From: Arenicellales bacterium
Lineage (GTDB): Bacteria; Pseudomonadota; Gammaproteobacteria; Arenicellales; JAHEKD01
Direction of reading: 5' to 3'
DNA: 64,000 bases
Assembly (NCBI GenBank): GCA_028284225.1
Contig: JANQSD010000019.1
Coordinates: 186,001 to 250,000, forward strand
In this document: in pieces, positions 35,238 through 43,865 of the stretch
Numbering within the stretch: the first letter of the stretch is position 1
Layout of the letters: every line of letters starts with the position of its first letter
Made by a program: the position numbers and the translations under genes
The notes under the pieces: model-generated
What the model was told of the DNA's origin: nothing
Seen by the model: the letters and a program-made list of their open reading frames with translations, nothing else
Databases searched by the model: none

Positions 35238-36482
35238 ATGCATGTACTGGTTCTTAACTGTGGGTCATCATCATTAAAGTTTCAAATCATAGCTACAGAT
35301 GTACAAGCCATTAAAAATAACTCAGATCGATGTTTAGTTAAAGGAGAAGTCGAACGTATTGGTTCTCAATCACTAATCAACTACGAGGTTCCAGGCCGGC
35401 CGATAGTAAAAAAAACCGATCCTATTGCCAATCATCAGGCCGCAATTGAATTAGTACTGCGCTGGGTTATATCGCAAAAATCAGGTATTGAACAAATCAA
35501 TTCGTATGCGGATATCCATGCTGTTGGTCATCGTGTAGTCCATGGCGGTGAGCAGTTTAGTCATTCGATTCTGATCGATCAGCAAGTGATCGAGGGCATA
35601 GAGGGCTGTGTTGAACTGGCGCCTCTGCATAACCCGGCAAATATAAAAGGAATAAAAATAGCGACTAAATTACTGGGCTCAGCAGTACCACAAGTGGCTG
35701 TATTTGATACGGCCTTTCATGCAACTATGCCGGAACACGCCTATTTATATGGGTTGCCTTATGAATATTATCGTCGCCATAAAATCAGACGTTATGGCTT
35801 CCATGGGACATCACATCGCTATATCGCCTACCAGTATCGTGCAATAACGGGTTTGAGTAAAAGCAGCACTGACATAATTTCATTGCACCTGGGTAATGGT
35901 TGTTCAGCATGCGCGATTAAGGATGGCTTGTCGATTGATACGTCCATGGGCTTTACACCGTTAGAAGGATTGTTAATGGGAACACGTAGTGGCGACGTCG
36001 ATGCGTCAATACTCGAATACCTACATTTGCAAGAGGGTATGGATTTTAATGATCTTGATAAGATGCTCAACAAACGTTCAGGATTATTAGGCATTTCCGG
36101 TTTAACCAGTGATATGCGAGAACTTTTGGAAGAAGAATCAGAAAAACAAGATCGCCGGGCGAAATTAGCCATTGATATTTTCTGCCGCCGGGTTAAGCGC
36201 TATATTGGCAAGTACTTCGTTGAAATGGACGGAGAGGTTGATGCCATTGTTTTTACCGGCGGCATAGGTGAAAATTCCGCTGAGATAAGGCACCGAATTT
36301 GCGCTGGACTGCAATGCTTGGGTTTACAGCTTGATAATGACAAGAATCAGCAAATGGTTAATGAGCACGATGGCAAAATATCGACTGTTGATAGTGCTTT
36401 CCATGCCTACGTCATTCCTACTAATGAGGAACTCATGATTGCCCGCGATACAGTAAGAGCAATAGATAAAAAAGGACACTAA
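35238..36482 (+). CDS. ackA: Acetate kinase
   Basis: A 414-residue kinase of the ASKHA fold with LVLNCGSSSLKF at the N-terminus, GHRVVHGG and FHGTSHRYIA, and the late FTGGIGENS phosphate motif. It interconverts acetyl phosphate and acetate with ADP/ATP. The ATG at 35238 follows an AAGGACGG ribosome binding site; a longer upstream frame is disfavoured. Phosphotransacetylase is not adjacent; the next gene, one base away, is polyphosphate kinase 2. Confidence 0.96.
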   Translation: MHVLVLNCGSSSLKFQIIATDVQAIKNNSDRCLVKGEVERIGSQSLINYEVPGRPIVKKTDPIANHQAAIELVLRWVISQKSGIEQINSYADIHAVGHRVVHGGEQFSHSILIDQQVIEGIEGCVELAPLHNPANIKGIKIATKLLGSAVPQVAVFDTAFHATMPEHAYLYGLPYEYYRRHKIRRYGFHGTSHRYIAYQYRAITGLSKSSTDIISLHLGNGCSACAIKDGLSIDTSMGFTPLEGLLMGTRSGDVDASILEYLHLQEGMDFNDLDKMLNKRSGLLGISGLTSDMRELLEEESEKQDRRAKLAIDIFCRRVKRYIGKYFVEMDGEVDAIVFTGGIGENSAEIRHRICAGLQCLGLQLDNDKNQQMVNEHDGKISTVDSAFHAYVIPTNEELMIARDTVRAIDKKGH

Positions 36483-36483
36483 C

Positions 36484-37350
36484 ATGTTTACAGCTATCAA
36501 AAATCAGTATTTGGTCACTGATAATAACGAATTCTCGATTGCAAAAGCTGCGACTAAACCTGAATCGTTAACGGATGAGAAAAAAAGCAAAAAATCACTA
36601 CGAAAAGTAATTGCAAAGATTGATGACTTACAGCGTGTACTTTATGCACAAGATAAGTATTCAGTGTTACTGATTTTTCAGGCAATGGATGCGGCAGGTA
36701 AGGACTCAACCATTAGAGCGGTTACCCGCGGTGTCAATCCGGCAGGATTTCAAGTCTACTCGTTTAAGCAACCATCTAAGTTAGAGCTTGATCACGATTT
36801 TCTCTGGCGCAGCGCTATCGCCCTGCCGGAAAGAGGGCGCATCGGTATTTTTAATCGCAGTTACTACGAAGAAGTGTTGGTTGTGCGGGTACATCCTGAA
36901 TATCTATCAGGTCAGCGACTGCCGCAAACGGCTGGTGATATTTGGGCACAACGTTACGAGTCAATTATTGACCATGAAAAACATCTAGTTCGTAACGGAA
37001 CAATTGTCCTCAAGTTCTGGTTAAATGTTTCTAAGCAGGAGCAGAAAAACCGTTTTATTGCGCGTATTGATGATCCAACTAAAAACTGGAAATTTTCCTC
37101 TGGTGATGTGAAAGAGCGTGGTTATTGGGATGACTATATGCATGCTTACGAACAAATGCTTAACGCCACTTCTAAGCCATGGGCGCCCTGGTATGCGATC
37201 CCGGCTGACGATAAGCCTTATATGCGATTGAAAGTTGCGCAGATTATTCAACAAACTTTATCCAGCCTAGATCTTGAATATCCTAAACTGGAGGAAAAAG
37301 AACGGGCGAAACTTGACGAAATGAGAGTTAAATTACTTGAAGAAGGTTAA
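36484..37350 (+). CDS. ppk2: Polyphosphate kinase 2 family protein
   Basis: A 288-residue PPK2-type kinase with a Walker A-like MDAAGKDS (68-75), the lid IGIFNRSYYEEV region and a VHPE motif. PPK2 enzymes phosphorylate nucleoside mono- or diphosphates with polyphosphate. The sequence does not settle which class. It follows ackA directly and may contribute NTPs or consume polyphosphate under the same conditions. Confidence 0.93.
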   Translation: MFTAIKNQYLVTDNNEFSIAKAATKPESLTDEKKSKKSLRKVIAKIDDLQRVLYAQDKYSVLLIFQAMDAAGKDSTIRAVTRGVNPAGFQVYSFKQPSKLELDHDFLWRSAIALPERGRIGIFNRSYYEEVLVVRVHPEYLSGQRLPQTAGDIWAQRYESIIDHEKHLVRNGTIVLKFWLNVSKQEQKNRFIARIDDPTKNWKFSSGDVKERGYWDDYMHAYEQMLNATSKPWAPWYAIPADDKPYMRLKVAQIIQQTLSSLDLEYPKLEEKERAKLDEMRVKLLEEG

Positions 37351-37354
37351 AGAC

Positions 37355-37699
37355 ATGAGTGTGAAAAAATTAGTATTGATGTGCTCTATAGTGTTTTTAG
37401 CTTCCTGCACACAGGAATCACAAAATAAAATTGGCAGAGCGGTACAAAACTGGACCGGCACAAATGGTGTATTAGAAATATACGCCGGTAACACATTGGT
37501 TAAACGATTTCTGGAAATAGATAAGTTAACGACTGCCGATTCGACCGGAATATCCAATGATCAGGCACGGCCTTATCGTTTTGGTTATGGTATTCTGGAC
37601 GAAAATCTTAATGGCAAAAAAGATGCGGGTGAGAAAAAAGTCTATTTCGAATTCAGTGACTATTCGACATCTTATGTGTTTTATGAATCACCAAGGTGA
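37355..37699 (+). CDS. Putative lipoprotein
   Basis: A 114-residue protein with a signal peptide and a lipobox LASC giving Cys18 at the N-terminus of the mature lipoprotein. The rest contains a conserved-looking GRAVQNWTGTNGVLEIY stretch and a charged C-terminal part; I cannot place it in a family. The start at 37355 avoids overlap with the PPK2 stop. Confidence 0.75.
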   Translation: MSVKKLVLMCSIVFLASCTQESQNKIGRAVQNWTGTNGVLEIYAGNTLVKRFLEIDKLTTADSTGISNDQARPYRFGYGILDENLNGKKDAGEKKVYFEFSDYSTSYVFYESPR

Positions 37700-37704
37700 T
37701 ATGA

Positions 37705-38553
37705 ATGCAGCTTGAAGATATAGTAGCGTTATATAGACATGTGCCGTTTTTCCCCAAACGCAGTCTTTACAGGCATATTGTGAATTGGACTGAAGGTAAG
37801 CGAGCGGGTCAGGAAAATCAAAAGACGACAACTATAAGGCTGGATAATAATCGATGTTTTAAGATGAATGTCGATATCAATACTTGGTTGGGGAAAGAAA
37901 TATTTTATTTCGGTAAATTTGAGTTATTTGCATATCGGTTTTTTCTTAAGAACGTGCAACAAAATGCTGTGATTGTCGATGTGGGTGCGAATATTGGGTT
38001 TTACTCTTTATTATCATCTGTATTGGTTGGAGAGCGGGGTCAAATTCATAGTTTTGAGCCCACTGATAAATTTTTTTCTCAACTTGATCAAAACGTTAAG
38101 CTCAACCCATTCACCAATATACATTTAAATAAATTTGCCCTTGGTGAAGAAAATAAGCAGCTCTTTATCGAAGTTAGGGAGCAGACAGCCTCTGTTACTG
38201 AGGATGAAAGTGGAGAGCGAGTCGATCAACTTACATTGGATCAATATTTTTCTAATTTAAATGAGAAGCCAGATTTGATAAAAATAGATGTTGATGGGCA
38301 TGAATTGCCGATTCTTAGGGGCTCAGCACAAGTGATCGAAAACTGTCTACCGAAGATTTGTTTAGAAGTCAGTCGACACCAGCAAGATTGCGAACAGATT
38401 TTTGATTATCTTGCATCTTATGGCTATAGGATTTTTAACGAAAATAATCCTACAGTGACTATCGAGTTTTCTGATGCTAAAGAGCTTTTCAAACATATTA
38501 ACGGATTTAACCTAATTGCGATTCACAAAGACTCCAATTATGAGTTATGGTGA
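37705..38553 (+). CDS. FkbM family methyltransferase
   Basis: A 282-residue protein with the FkbM-type SAM motif VDVGANIGFYSLL (91-103), YSFEPT region and the IKIDVDGHELPILRGS hallmark. Such enzymes methylate O atoms of small molecules, often sugars in polysaccharide or natural product pathways. It is in the run of forward genes after ackA and is followed by an unknown protein. The substrate is unknown. Confidence 0.9.
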   Translation: MQLEDIVALYRHVPFFPKRSLYRHIVNWTEGKRAGQENQKTTTIRLDNNRCFKMNVDINTWLGKEIFYFGKFELFAYRFFLKNVQQNAVIVDVGANIGFYSLLSSVLVGERGQIHSFEPTDKFFSQLDQNVKLNPFTNIHLNKFALGEENKQLFIEVREQTASVTEDESGERVDQLTLDQYFSNLNEKPDLIKIDVDGHELPILRGSAQVIENCLPKICLEVSRHQQDCEQIFDYLASYGYRIFNENNPTVTIEFSDAKELFKHINGFNLIAIHKDSNYELW

Positions 38554-38580
38554 TTTCTTAATTTTAATTTGGAGAGATTA

Positions 38581-39087
38581 ATGACGACAAAAGCAGATTT
38601 TACAGACAATGAGTGGCAGTTAGTTTTGGATGTGCCTGTCATGATCGGTATGGGTGTAATGATTGCCGGGAAAAGTGGATTGGGCACCATGAAAGAATCA
38701 TTTGCTCTGAGCAAAGAGATGATCGACGCAGTGAAAACGCATGCAGATAATGAACTAATTCAATCGGTCGTGAATGCACGTCTAAAAGATAAAGAAAAGT
38801 CTAGCGCAGAAGGCTTGAGTAATAATCCGTATATGGGTCAGGGGCGTGAGGGCTTAGTTGATGCAGCGGTGCAAAAATGTGAACAAGTATGCGGTTTGCT
38901 GGCAGAAAAATGTTCCGAGCAGGAAGCTCAGCAATACAAGCAATGGTCTATGCGAATTGGTGAAAAAGTAGCTATGGCAGCCTCTGAAGGTGGCTTTCTT
39001 GGTTTTGGTGGTGAGCAAGTCAGCGCAAAAGAAAAGCTGGCGCTGGCCAGAATTTCCCAGGCCCTGGGCGTTGAAGCATTCAGTTAA
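38581..39087 (+). CDS. Uncharacterised 168-residue protein
   Basis: I do not recognise this family. The ATG has a GGAGAGA ribosome binding site. A moderately hydrophobic N-terminal stretch (VMIGMGVMIAGKSGLG) precedes a mostly helical, charged body with several cysteines (CEQVCGLLAEKC) near the middle. It could bind metal or a partner. It lies at the end of the forward gene run, with the dispersed repeat just after it. Confidence 0.75.
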   Translation: MTTKADFTDNEWQLVLDVPVMIGMGVMIAGKSGLGTMKESFALSKEMIDAVKTHADNELIQSVVNARLKDKEKSSAEGLSNNPYMGQGREGLVDAAVQKCEQVCGLLAEKCSEQEAQQYKQWSMRIGEKVAMAASEGGFLGFGGEQVSAKEKLALARISQALGVEAFS

Positions 39088-39164
39088 GCAAAGTTCGCAG
39101 ATATAACTCAATAAAATAATTACCTACCGAACGAGCAAGGATTTGTTACGAACAACATGATTAT

Positions 39165-39219
39165 CTAAGTGTGTAGCAGATTTGAAAGAGATTCTTCGGC
39201 TATCGCCTCTGAATGACAG
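39165..39219. repeat. Dispersed 55-bp repeat, copy 2
   Basis: Same length and orientation as the copy at 19641-19695 with six substitutions. It lies between a forward gene and a convergent ABC gene, as does copy 1. Confidence 0.8.
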
Positions 39220-39261
39220 ACAATAATAGTTCTATACTGATTTTCTCTGAACCTAGGTTAG

Positions 39262-41070
39262 TTAGTTGATCATAGTGTCGGCAGGATTGGCCTGGCCCAA
39301 ACTATTAGAGTTTTGTTGTAACTGCCATAATGATGCATAGTGCCCCTGGTGTTGTAACAGCTGATGATGTGAGCCTGTTTCAACCACTACACCTTTATCT
39401 AGCACAACAATTTGATCAGCGTCCATGATAGTCGACAGACGATGAGCAATGACTAAGGTCGTACGATGCTGAGCGATATTATTGAGCGCTGTTTGAATCG
39501 CTTCTTCGGATTTAGAATCCAGTGCCGAGGTTGCTTCATCAAGTAATAATATAGGTGGATCCTTAAGAATAGTTCTAGCGATAGCCAGACGTTGCTTTTC
39601 GCCACCTGAAAGCTTTAACCCACGCTCTCCAACTTCAGTTTGATAACCGTCAGGCAAGGTTTCGATGAAATCATGCAAGTAAGCTAATTTTGCTGCTTGC
39701 CGAATTTCAGCATCACTTGCGTCGGGTTTGCCATAATGAATGTTATATTCAATGGTGTCATTAAATAGCACGGTATCTTGCGGCACCACACCAATATTTT
39801 GCCGCAAGGTCTCTAGTGTGACCTCCTTGAGGTCCTGGCCGTCGATTAAAATCCTTCCATTTGTGACTTCGTAAAATCTGAATACCAGTCGCGCAATAGT
39901 GGATTTTCCCGCTCCACTATGGCCGACTATAGCGACTTTTTGACCACCCGGAACGCTAAAACTGATTTTATCGAGAATTTGGCGCTCAGGTTTATAGGCA
40001 AAGCTGACTTGGTCAAATTCAATATTTGCATTCTTGATCTTGAGCGGTTTGGCATCTGCTTTGTCAGTGATTTCCTTTTCAACTTCCAGTAATGAAAACA
40101 TACGGCTAATATCAACCAGTGAGTTTTGTAAGGTACGGAAAACATAGCCAAGAAAGTTTAAGGGTACGTAAAGCTGTAGCAAGAAAGCATTAACCAGAAC
40201 AAAATCACCCAGTGTCATTTTTCCGGCAACCACATTTTGACCTGCCATAACCATCAATATAGTCAAACCAATAGCGATAATCGTGGCTTGTCCAACATTT
40301 AGAGCTGCTAAAGAAAATTCACTTTTATAAGTTGCATCTTGCCAGTGTTTAAGATTTTCATTGTATCGCTGCGTCTCCAGTTTTTCGTTAGTGAAATACT
40401 TGACTGTTTCGTAATTGATTAATGCATCGATGGCGGCGGTGTTCGCGCTGGATTCAGCTTCATTCATGCGTTTGCGAAATTTAAGCCGCCAATTCGAAAT
40501 TGAATAGGTATAGATGCCGTAAGAAATAATAGTCAGCAAGGTAACGATTACAAAACGAGGCTCATAACGAACAAATAAAATAATACAGACAACTGTTAAT
40601 TCAAATAGTGTTGGGAACACACTAAAAATCAAAATTCGAAGTAACTCATTAATCGCACGGCTGCCCCGGTCGATATCCCGGGATAATCCGCCGGTTTTGC
40701 GCTGCAAGTGATAACCCAGGGATAAATGTTGTAGGTGTTCAAATACTTTTATGGTGATATTACGAATCGAGCGCAGTGCCGCCTTGGCAAAAACCAGATC
40801 TCGTAACTGATTAAACAATGAATTAGCAAAACGTAGTCCACCATAAGCAAGTAGCAAAAATAACGGCAGTTGAATGGCCAGTTGACCGACGGATGGTTGC
40901 TCAAGTTGATCGACGATCTCTTTTAACACCAAGGGCACGGCGATGGTTGCCAGTTTGGCCAAAATCATCAGCGCTAAGGCAAAGCCAATACGCCAACGGT
41001 AATCCCAAAGGTGGACTAAAAGTGATTTAACGGTGTGCCAGGGTGCATACAACGATTGATCGTTATCCAT
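39262..41070 (-). CDS. ABCB-family half transporter, Atm1-like ABC exporter
   Basis: A 602-residue protein with six membrane helices and an ATPase domain: Walker A GHSGAGKST, LSGGEKQRLAIARTIL signature, Walker B LLLDEATSAL. The Atm1/HMT-type shape suggests export of glutathione-linked or iron-sulfur-precursor compounds or heavy metal adducts. It acts as a homodimer. It lies beside msrPQ on the same strand but is likely separate in function. Confidence 0.9.
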   Translation of the reverse strand: MDNDQSLYAPWHTVKSLLVHLWDYRWRIGFALALMILAKLATIAVPLVLKEIVDQLEQPSVGQLAIQLPLFLLLAYGGLRFANSLFNQLRDLVFAKAALRSIRNITIKVFEHLQHLSLGYHLQRKTGGLSRDIDRGSRAINELLRILIFSVFPTLFELTVVCIILFVRYEPRFVIVTLLTIISYGIYTYSISNWRLKFRKRMNEAESSANTAAIDALINYETVKYFTNEKLETQRYNENLKHWQDATYKSEFSLAALNVGQATIIAIGLTILMVMAGQNVVAGKMTLGDFVLVNAFLLQLYVPLNFLGYVFRTLQNSLVDISRMFSLLEVEKEITDKADAKPLKIKNANIEFDQVSFAYKPERQILDKISFSVPGGQKVAIVGHSGAGKSTIARLVFRFYEVTNGRILIDGQDLKEVTLETLRQNIGVVPQDTVLFNDTIEYNIHYGKPDASDAEIRQAAKLAYLHDFIETLPDGYQTEVGERGLKLSGGEKQRLAIARTILKDPPILLLDEATSALDSKSEEAIQTALNNIAQHRTTLVIAHRLSTIMDADQIVVLDKGVVVETGSHHQLLQHQGHYASLWQLQQNSNSLGQANPADTMIN

Positions 41071-41107
41071 CTGAGTAATATGGAGACAATCGCCTATGTA
41101 AACAAGC

Positions 41108-41731
41108 TTATGCCAGTTTTATTTGAGTGAGTTTCTTCTTTCGATGTGCGATAAGCCGGTAAACCAGCAGTACCGTCAGTATAAAGGCGTAAATGGCTGG
41201 TTCGGTAAAGTCCGCTTTAACCAGCCAGATAAAATGAGTGACGGCCGCAATGGCAATTAAATACACCAGCTTGTGCAGTTTTTGCCAGCGTTTGCCGCCC
41301 AGGCGCTTGACCCAGCCGTTTGTTGAGGTAATTGCCAGTGGAATCATCAGCACCAGGGCTAACATACCGGCAAAAATATATTTGCGCTCCAAAATATCGT
41401 TAATAATTGCTGTCCAATCAAAGAATTGATCGAATACGATATAAACCATTAAATGGCTAAATGCATAAAAAAAGGCGTAAAGCCCAAGCATGCGTCTGAA
41501 TTTGATTAAATCCGGCAAATTTAATAATCGTCTTAACGGTGTAATAGCCAGAGTAATGAGCAAAAAGCGCAGCGCCCATTCTCCACTGACATGGGTCATT
41601 GCTTCAACCGGATCGCCAGAGATATTGTTGGTAAGTACATTGTAGCCAAGCAACAATGCAGGTATTAAGCATGCAATAAATACAACAACTTTTAACCAGC
41701 GAATCTTTGCTGCTGAAAGGGGGAGGAACAT
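41108..41731 (-). CDS. msrQ: MsrQ, heme-binding membrane subunit of periplasmic Met-sulfoxide reductase
   Basis: A 207-residue ferric reductase-like protein with five to six helices and the paired histidines of heme-binding (MTHVSGEW region, FYAFSHLMVY, HKLVYLIAI). MsrQ passes electrons from the quinone pool or flavin to MsrP. The ATG at 41731 sits just after the msrP stop and starts at the family position (MFLPLSAAKIRW); the longer frame overlaps msrP by 62 bases. Confidence 0.9.
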   Translation of the reverse strand: MFLPLSAAKIRWLKVVVFIACLIPALLLGYNVLTNNISGDPVEAMTHVSGEWALRFLLITLAITPLRRLLNLPDLIKFRRMLGLYAFFYAFSHLMVYIVFDQFFDWTAIINDILERKYIFAGMLALVLMIPLAITSTNGWVKRLGGKRWQKLHKLVYLIAIAAVTHFIWLVKADFTEPAIYAFILTVLLVYRLIAHRKKKLTQIKLA

Positions 41732-41735
41732 TGAG

Positions 41736-42707
41736 TTAGTAGTGTTTGGATAAATCCATGCTTGTATATAGATCAGCGACTTCTTCAGCGTAGCCATTGA
41801 ACATCAAAGTAGGCCGCTTGAGTAGCTCCCCAATACGGCGCTCTTTGGCCTGAGACCAGCGTGGGTGATCAACCTGGGGATTAACGTTAGCATAAAAGCC
41901 ATATTCCGAAGGGCCTTGAACATTCCAGGTATTACGTGGCTGCTCTTCTGTAAATCGTATAGTGACTATAGACTTTATGCCTTTGAAGCCGTATTTCCAC
42001 GGTACTATAAGTCGTATTGGTGCGCCGTTTTGGTTAGGAATATATTCACCATATAAACCTACCGTCATAATGGTTAATGGATGCATGGCCTCGTCCATGC
42101 GCAGGCCCTCACGATAAGGCCAGTCGAGAACCTGCCCGAAAAAACCCGCTTTTTGTCCGGGCATTCGCTCGGGATCATAAAGCGTTTCAAATTCTACGAA
42201 TTTAGCATTTCCTGTTGGTTCACTGTGCTTAATTAACTTTCCGAGTTCAAAACCAATCCAGGGTACCACCATTGACCAGGCTTCAACACAACGATGACGA
42301 TAAATCCGTTCTTCAGGAGGAAATGCTTTAATCAGCTCATCAATATCCCATTTTTTAGGGTTATTACACTCTCCTTCGACGCTGATTGTCCATGGCCGTG
42401 CAGCAAAATCCTTGGCTAGTTTAGCTGGAGTTTGTTTGTCAGTAGAGAACTCGTAAAAATTATTATAAGTCGTGACTGATTTATAGTCGGTCAGTTCTTC
42501 ATCAGTTGCATATGGCCCGGTAGCAACATCTGCAAACGGTTTAGGTAAATCATTTTTGCTGGTTACCGCAGCTAGTGCAGGTGCAAGGTTCAATCCAAGC
42601 GCTAGAGCAGCCCCGCCTGCCAGAAATCTGCGCCGGTCCTTATAGATAGGCTCAGGCGTAATTTCACTGGGCCGGATTGGGTTATTTTGTCTCGTGCGAA
42701 TTAACAT
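41736..42707 (-). CDS. msrP: MsrP, periplasmic molybdoprotein Met-sulfoxide reductase
   Basis: A 323-residue protein with a Tat signal (DRRRFLAGG) and the molybdopterin-binding Cys140 in YRHRCVEAW, as in the sulfite oxidase fold. MsrP reduces methionine sulfoxide in envelope proteins, with electrons from MsrQ, and protects against hypochlorite. The pair msrPQ is in one unit. A GGGTGA site precedes its ATG. The divergent DUF1499 gene leaves only a short promoter gap. Confidence 0.95.
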   Translation of the reverse strand: MLIRTRQNNPIRPSEITPEPIYKDRRRFLAGGAALALGLNLAPALAAVTSKNDLPKPFADVATGPYATDEELTDYKSVTTYNNFYEFSTDKQTPAKLAKDFAARPWTISVEGECNNPKKWDIDELIKAFPPEERIYRHRCVEAWSMVVPWIGFELGKLIKHSEPTGNAKFVEFETLYDPERMPGQKAGFFGQVLDWPYREGLRMDEAMHPLTIMTVGLYGEYIPNQNGAPIRLIVPWKYGFKGIKSIVTIRFTEEQPRNTWNVQGPSEYGFYANVNPQVDHPRWSQAKERRIGELLKRPTLMFNGYAEEVADLYTSMDLSKHY

Positions 42708-42764
42708 CTATCACCCACGTATATTTTCATGTATAGACTCGCTTGGTATTATATAGTTCAATAC

Positions 42765-43217
42765 ATGCTGAAATACATCACAATGTTCCTGGCTTTGATT
42801 ACCTTAGCGGTAGTAGGTTATTTCTTTTACCAGGGCAAAGTGTCTCAAAAGCAGGGATTTCGTCATACCACAGCAGCTAAATTGTCAGCTTGTCCTAATA
42901 CCCCCAACTGTGTCTGTTCAGAATATCCTGAAGACGCTGAGCATTATATTTCGGCTCTGGGTTTAGATGGATTGGATTTAGCGACCATAACCTCGGCTAT
43001 AAAAGAAATTGGAGGCACTATAGTGGTACAGGACGATGCTTATATTTCAGCCGAGTTTAAATCTGGATTATTCGGTTTTGTTGATGATTTTGAAGTTAGA
43101 GTGGATGAACAGAATAATCAGATTCATCTGCGTTCTGCATCACGAGTAGGGCGCTCAGATTTGGGTGCAAATCGAAACAGAGTAGAAAAATTCAAACAGG
43201 TTTTGAGTCAAGGATGA
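42765..43217 (+). CDS. DUF1499 domain protein
   Basis: A protein with a short N-terminal membrane anchor (MFLALITLAVVGYFF) and the DUF1499 signature CPNTPNCVCSEY, near residue 44, and a conserved IHLRSASRVGRSDLGANRNRVE C-terminus. The role is unknown. The frame opens at 42729, only 21 bases from the divergent msrP start; the ATG at 42765 (150 residues) is therefore preferred, although no ribosome binding site helps the choice. Confidence 0.82.
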   Translation: MLKYITMFLALITLAVVGYFFYQGKVSQKQGFRHTTAAKLSACPNTPNCVCSEYPEDAEHYISALGLDGLDLATITSAIKEIGGTIVVQDDAYISAEFKSGLFGFVDDFEVRVDEQNNQIHLRSASRVGRSDLGANRNRVEKFKQVLSQG

Positions 43218-43241
43218 CTTCGATAAACATGGGAGTGAGCG

Positions 43242-43865
43242 GTGAATAAAATTCTGGTGCTGTTTGCGCATCCCGCCATACATAAATCTATTGTTAATCG
43301 ACGTTTGATCAGGATTTACCGGGAATTTAAAAATATAGTTTTCCGTGATTTGTATGATATTTACCCTGATTTCATGATTGATGTTGATGCCGAGCAAGCG
43401 CTTTTACTAGAGCACGATATTATTATTTTTCAGCATCCGATTTACTGGTACAGCTGCCCACCGATATTGAAACAATGGATGGATCTGGTGCTTAAAAGCG
43501 GTTTTGCTTATGGTGATAGTGGTGAAGCACTGGCAGGCAAGCGATTATTATCGACTATTTCGACAGGCAAGGATGACACTGATTATGCTACCGATGGTGT
43601 GCACAATCATCGTTTACGACATTTTTTACTTCCTTTCCAGCAAACGGCAGTGTTTTGCGGTATGAGTTATTTACCTCCGTTTGTAGCCTTTAGTAGTGGC
43701 AGTCGCTTTGATCAAATCAGATTAGGCGAACATTTGCATCAATATAGGATCATTCTCACCGCATTATCAGATCGACAATTTGACTGGGCATCTATTTCCA
43801 GTCTGGACTATATGAATTCGGATATGCAGTTGTTTAACTTTTACCAACAGAGCATCCATGCATAG
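43242..43865 (+). CDS. Kef ancillary NAD(P)H-quinone oxidoreductase (KefG/KefF-like)
   Basis: A 207-residue flavodoxin-like protein with the LFAHPAIHKS start and FQHPIYWYSCPPILKQW motif of KefF/KefG. It begins at a GTG behind GGGAGTGA. Such subunits activate KefB/KefC antiporters in response to quinones. It overlaps the antiporter gene by eight bases, so the pair is translated together. Confidence 0.93.
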   Translation: MNKILVLFAHPAIHKSIVNRRLIRIYREFKNIVFRDLYDIYPDFMIDVDAEQALLLEHDIIIFQHPIYWYSCPPILKQWMDLVLKSGFAYGDSGEALAGKRLLSTISTGKDDTDYATDGVHNHRLRHFLLPFQQTAVFCGMSYLPPFVAFSSGSRFDQIRLGEHLHQYRIILTALSDRQFDWASISSLDYMNSDMQLFNFYQQSIHA

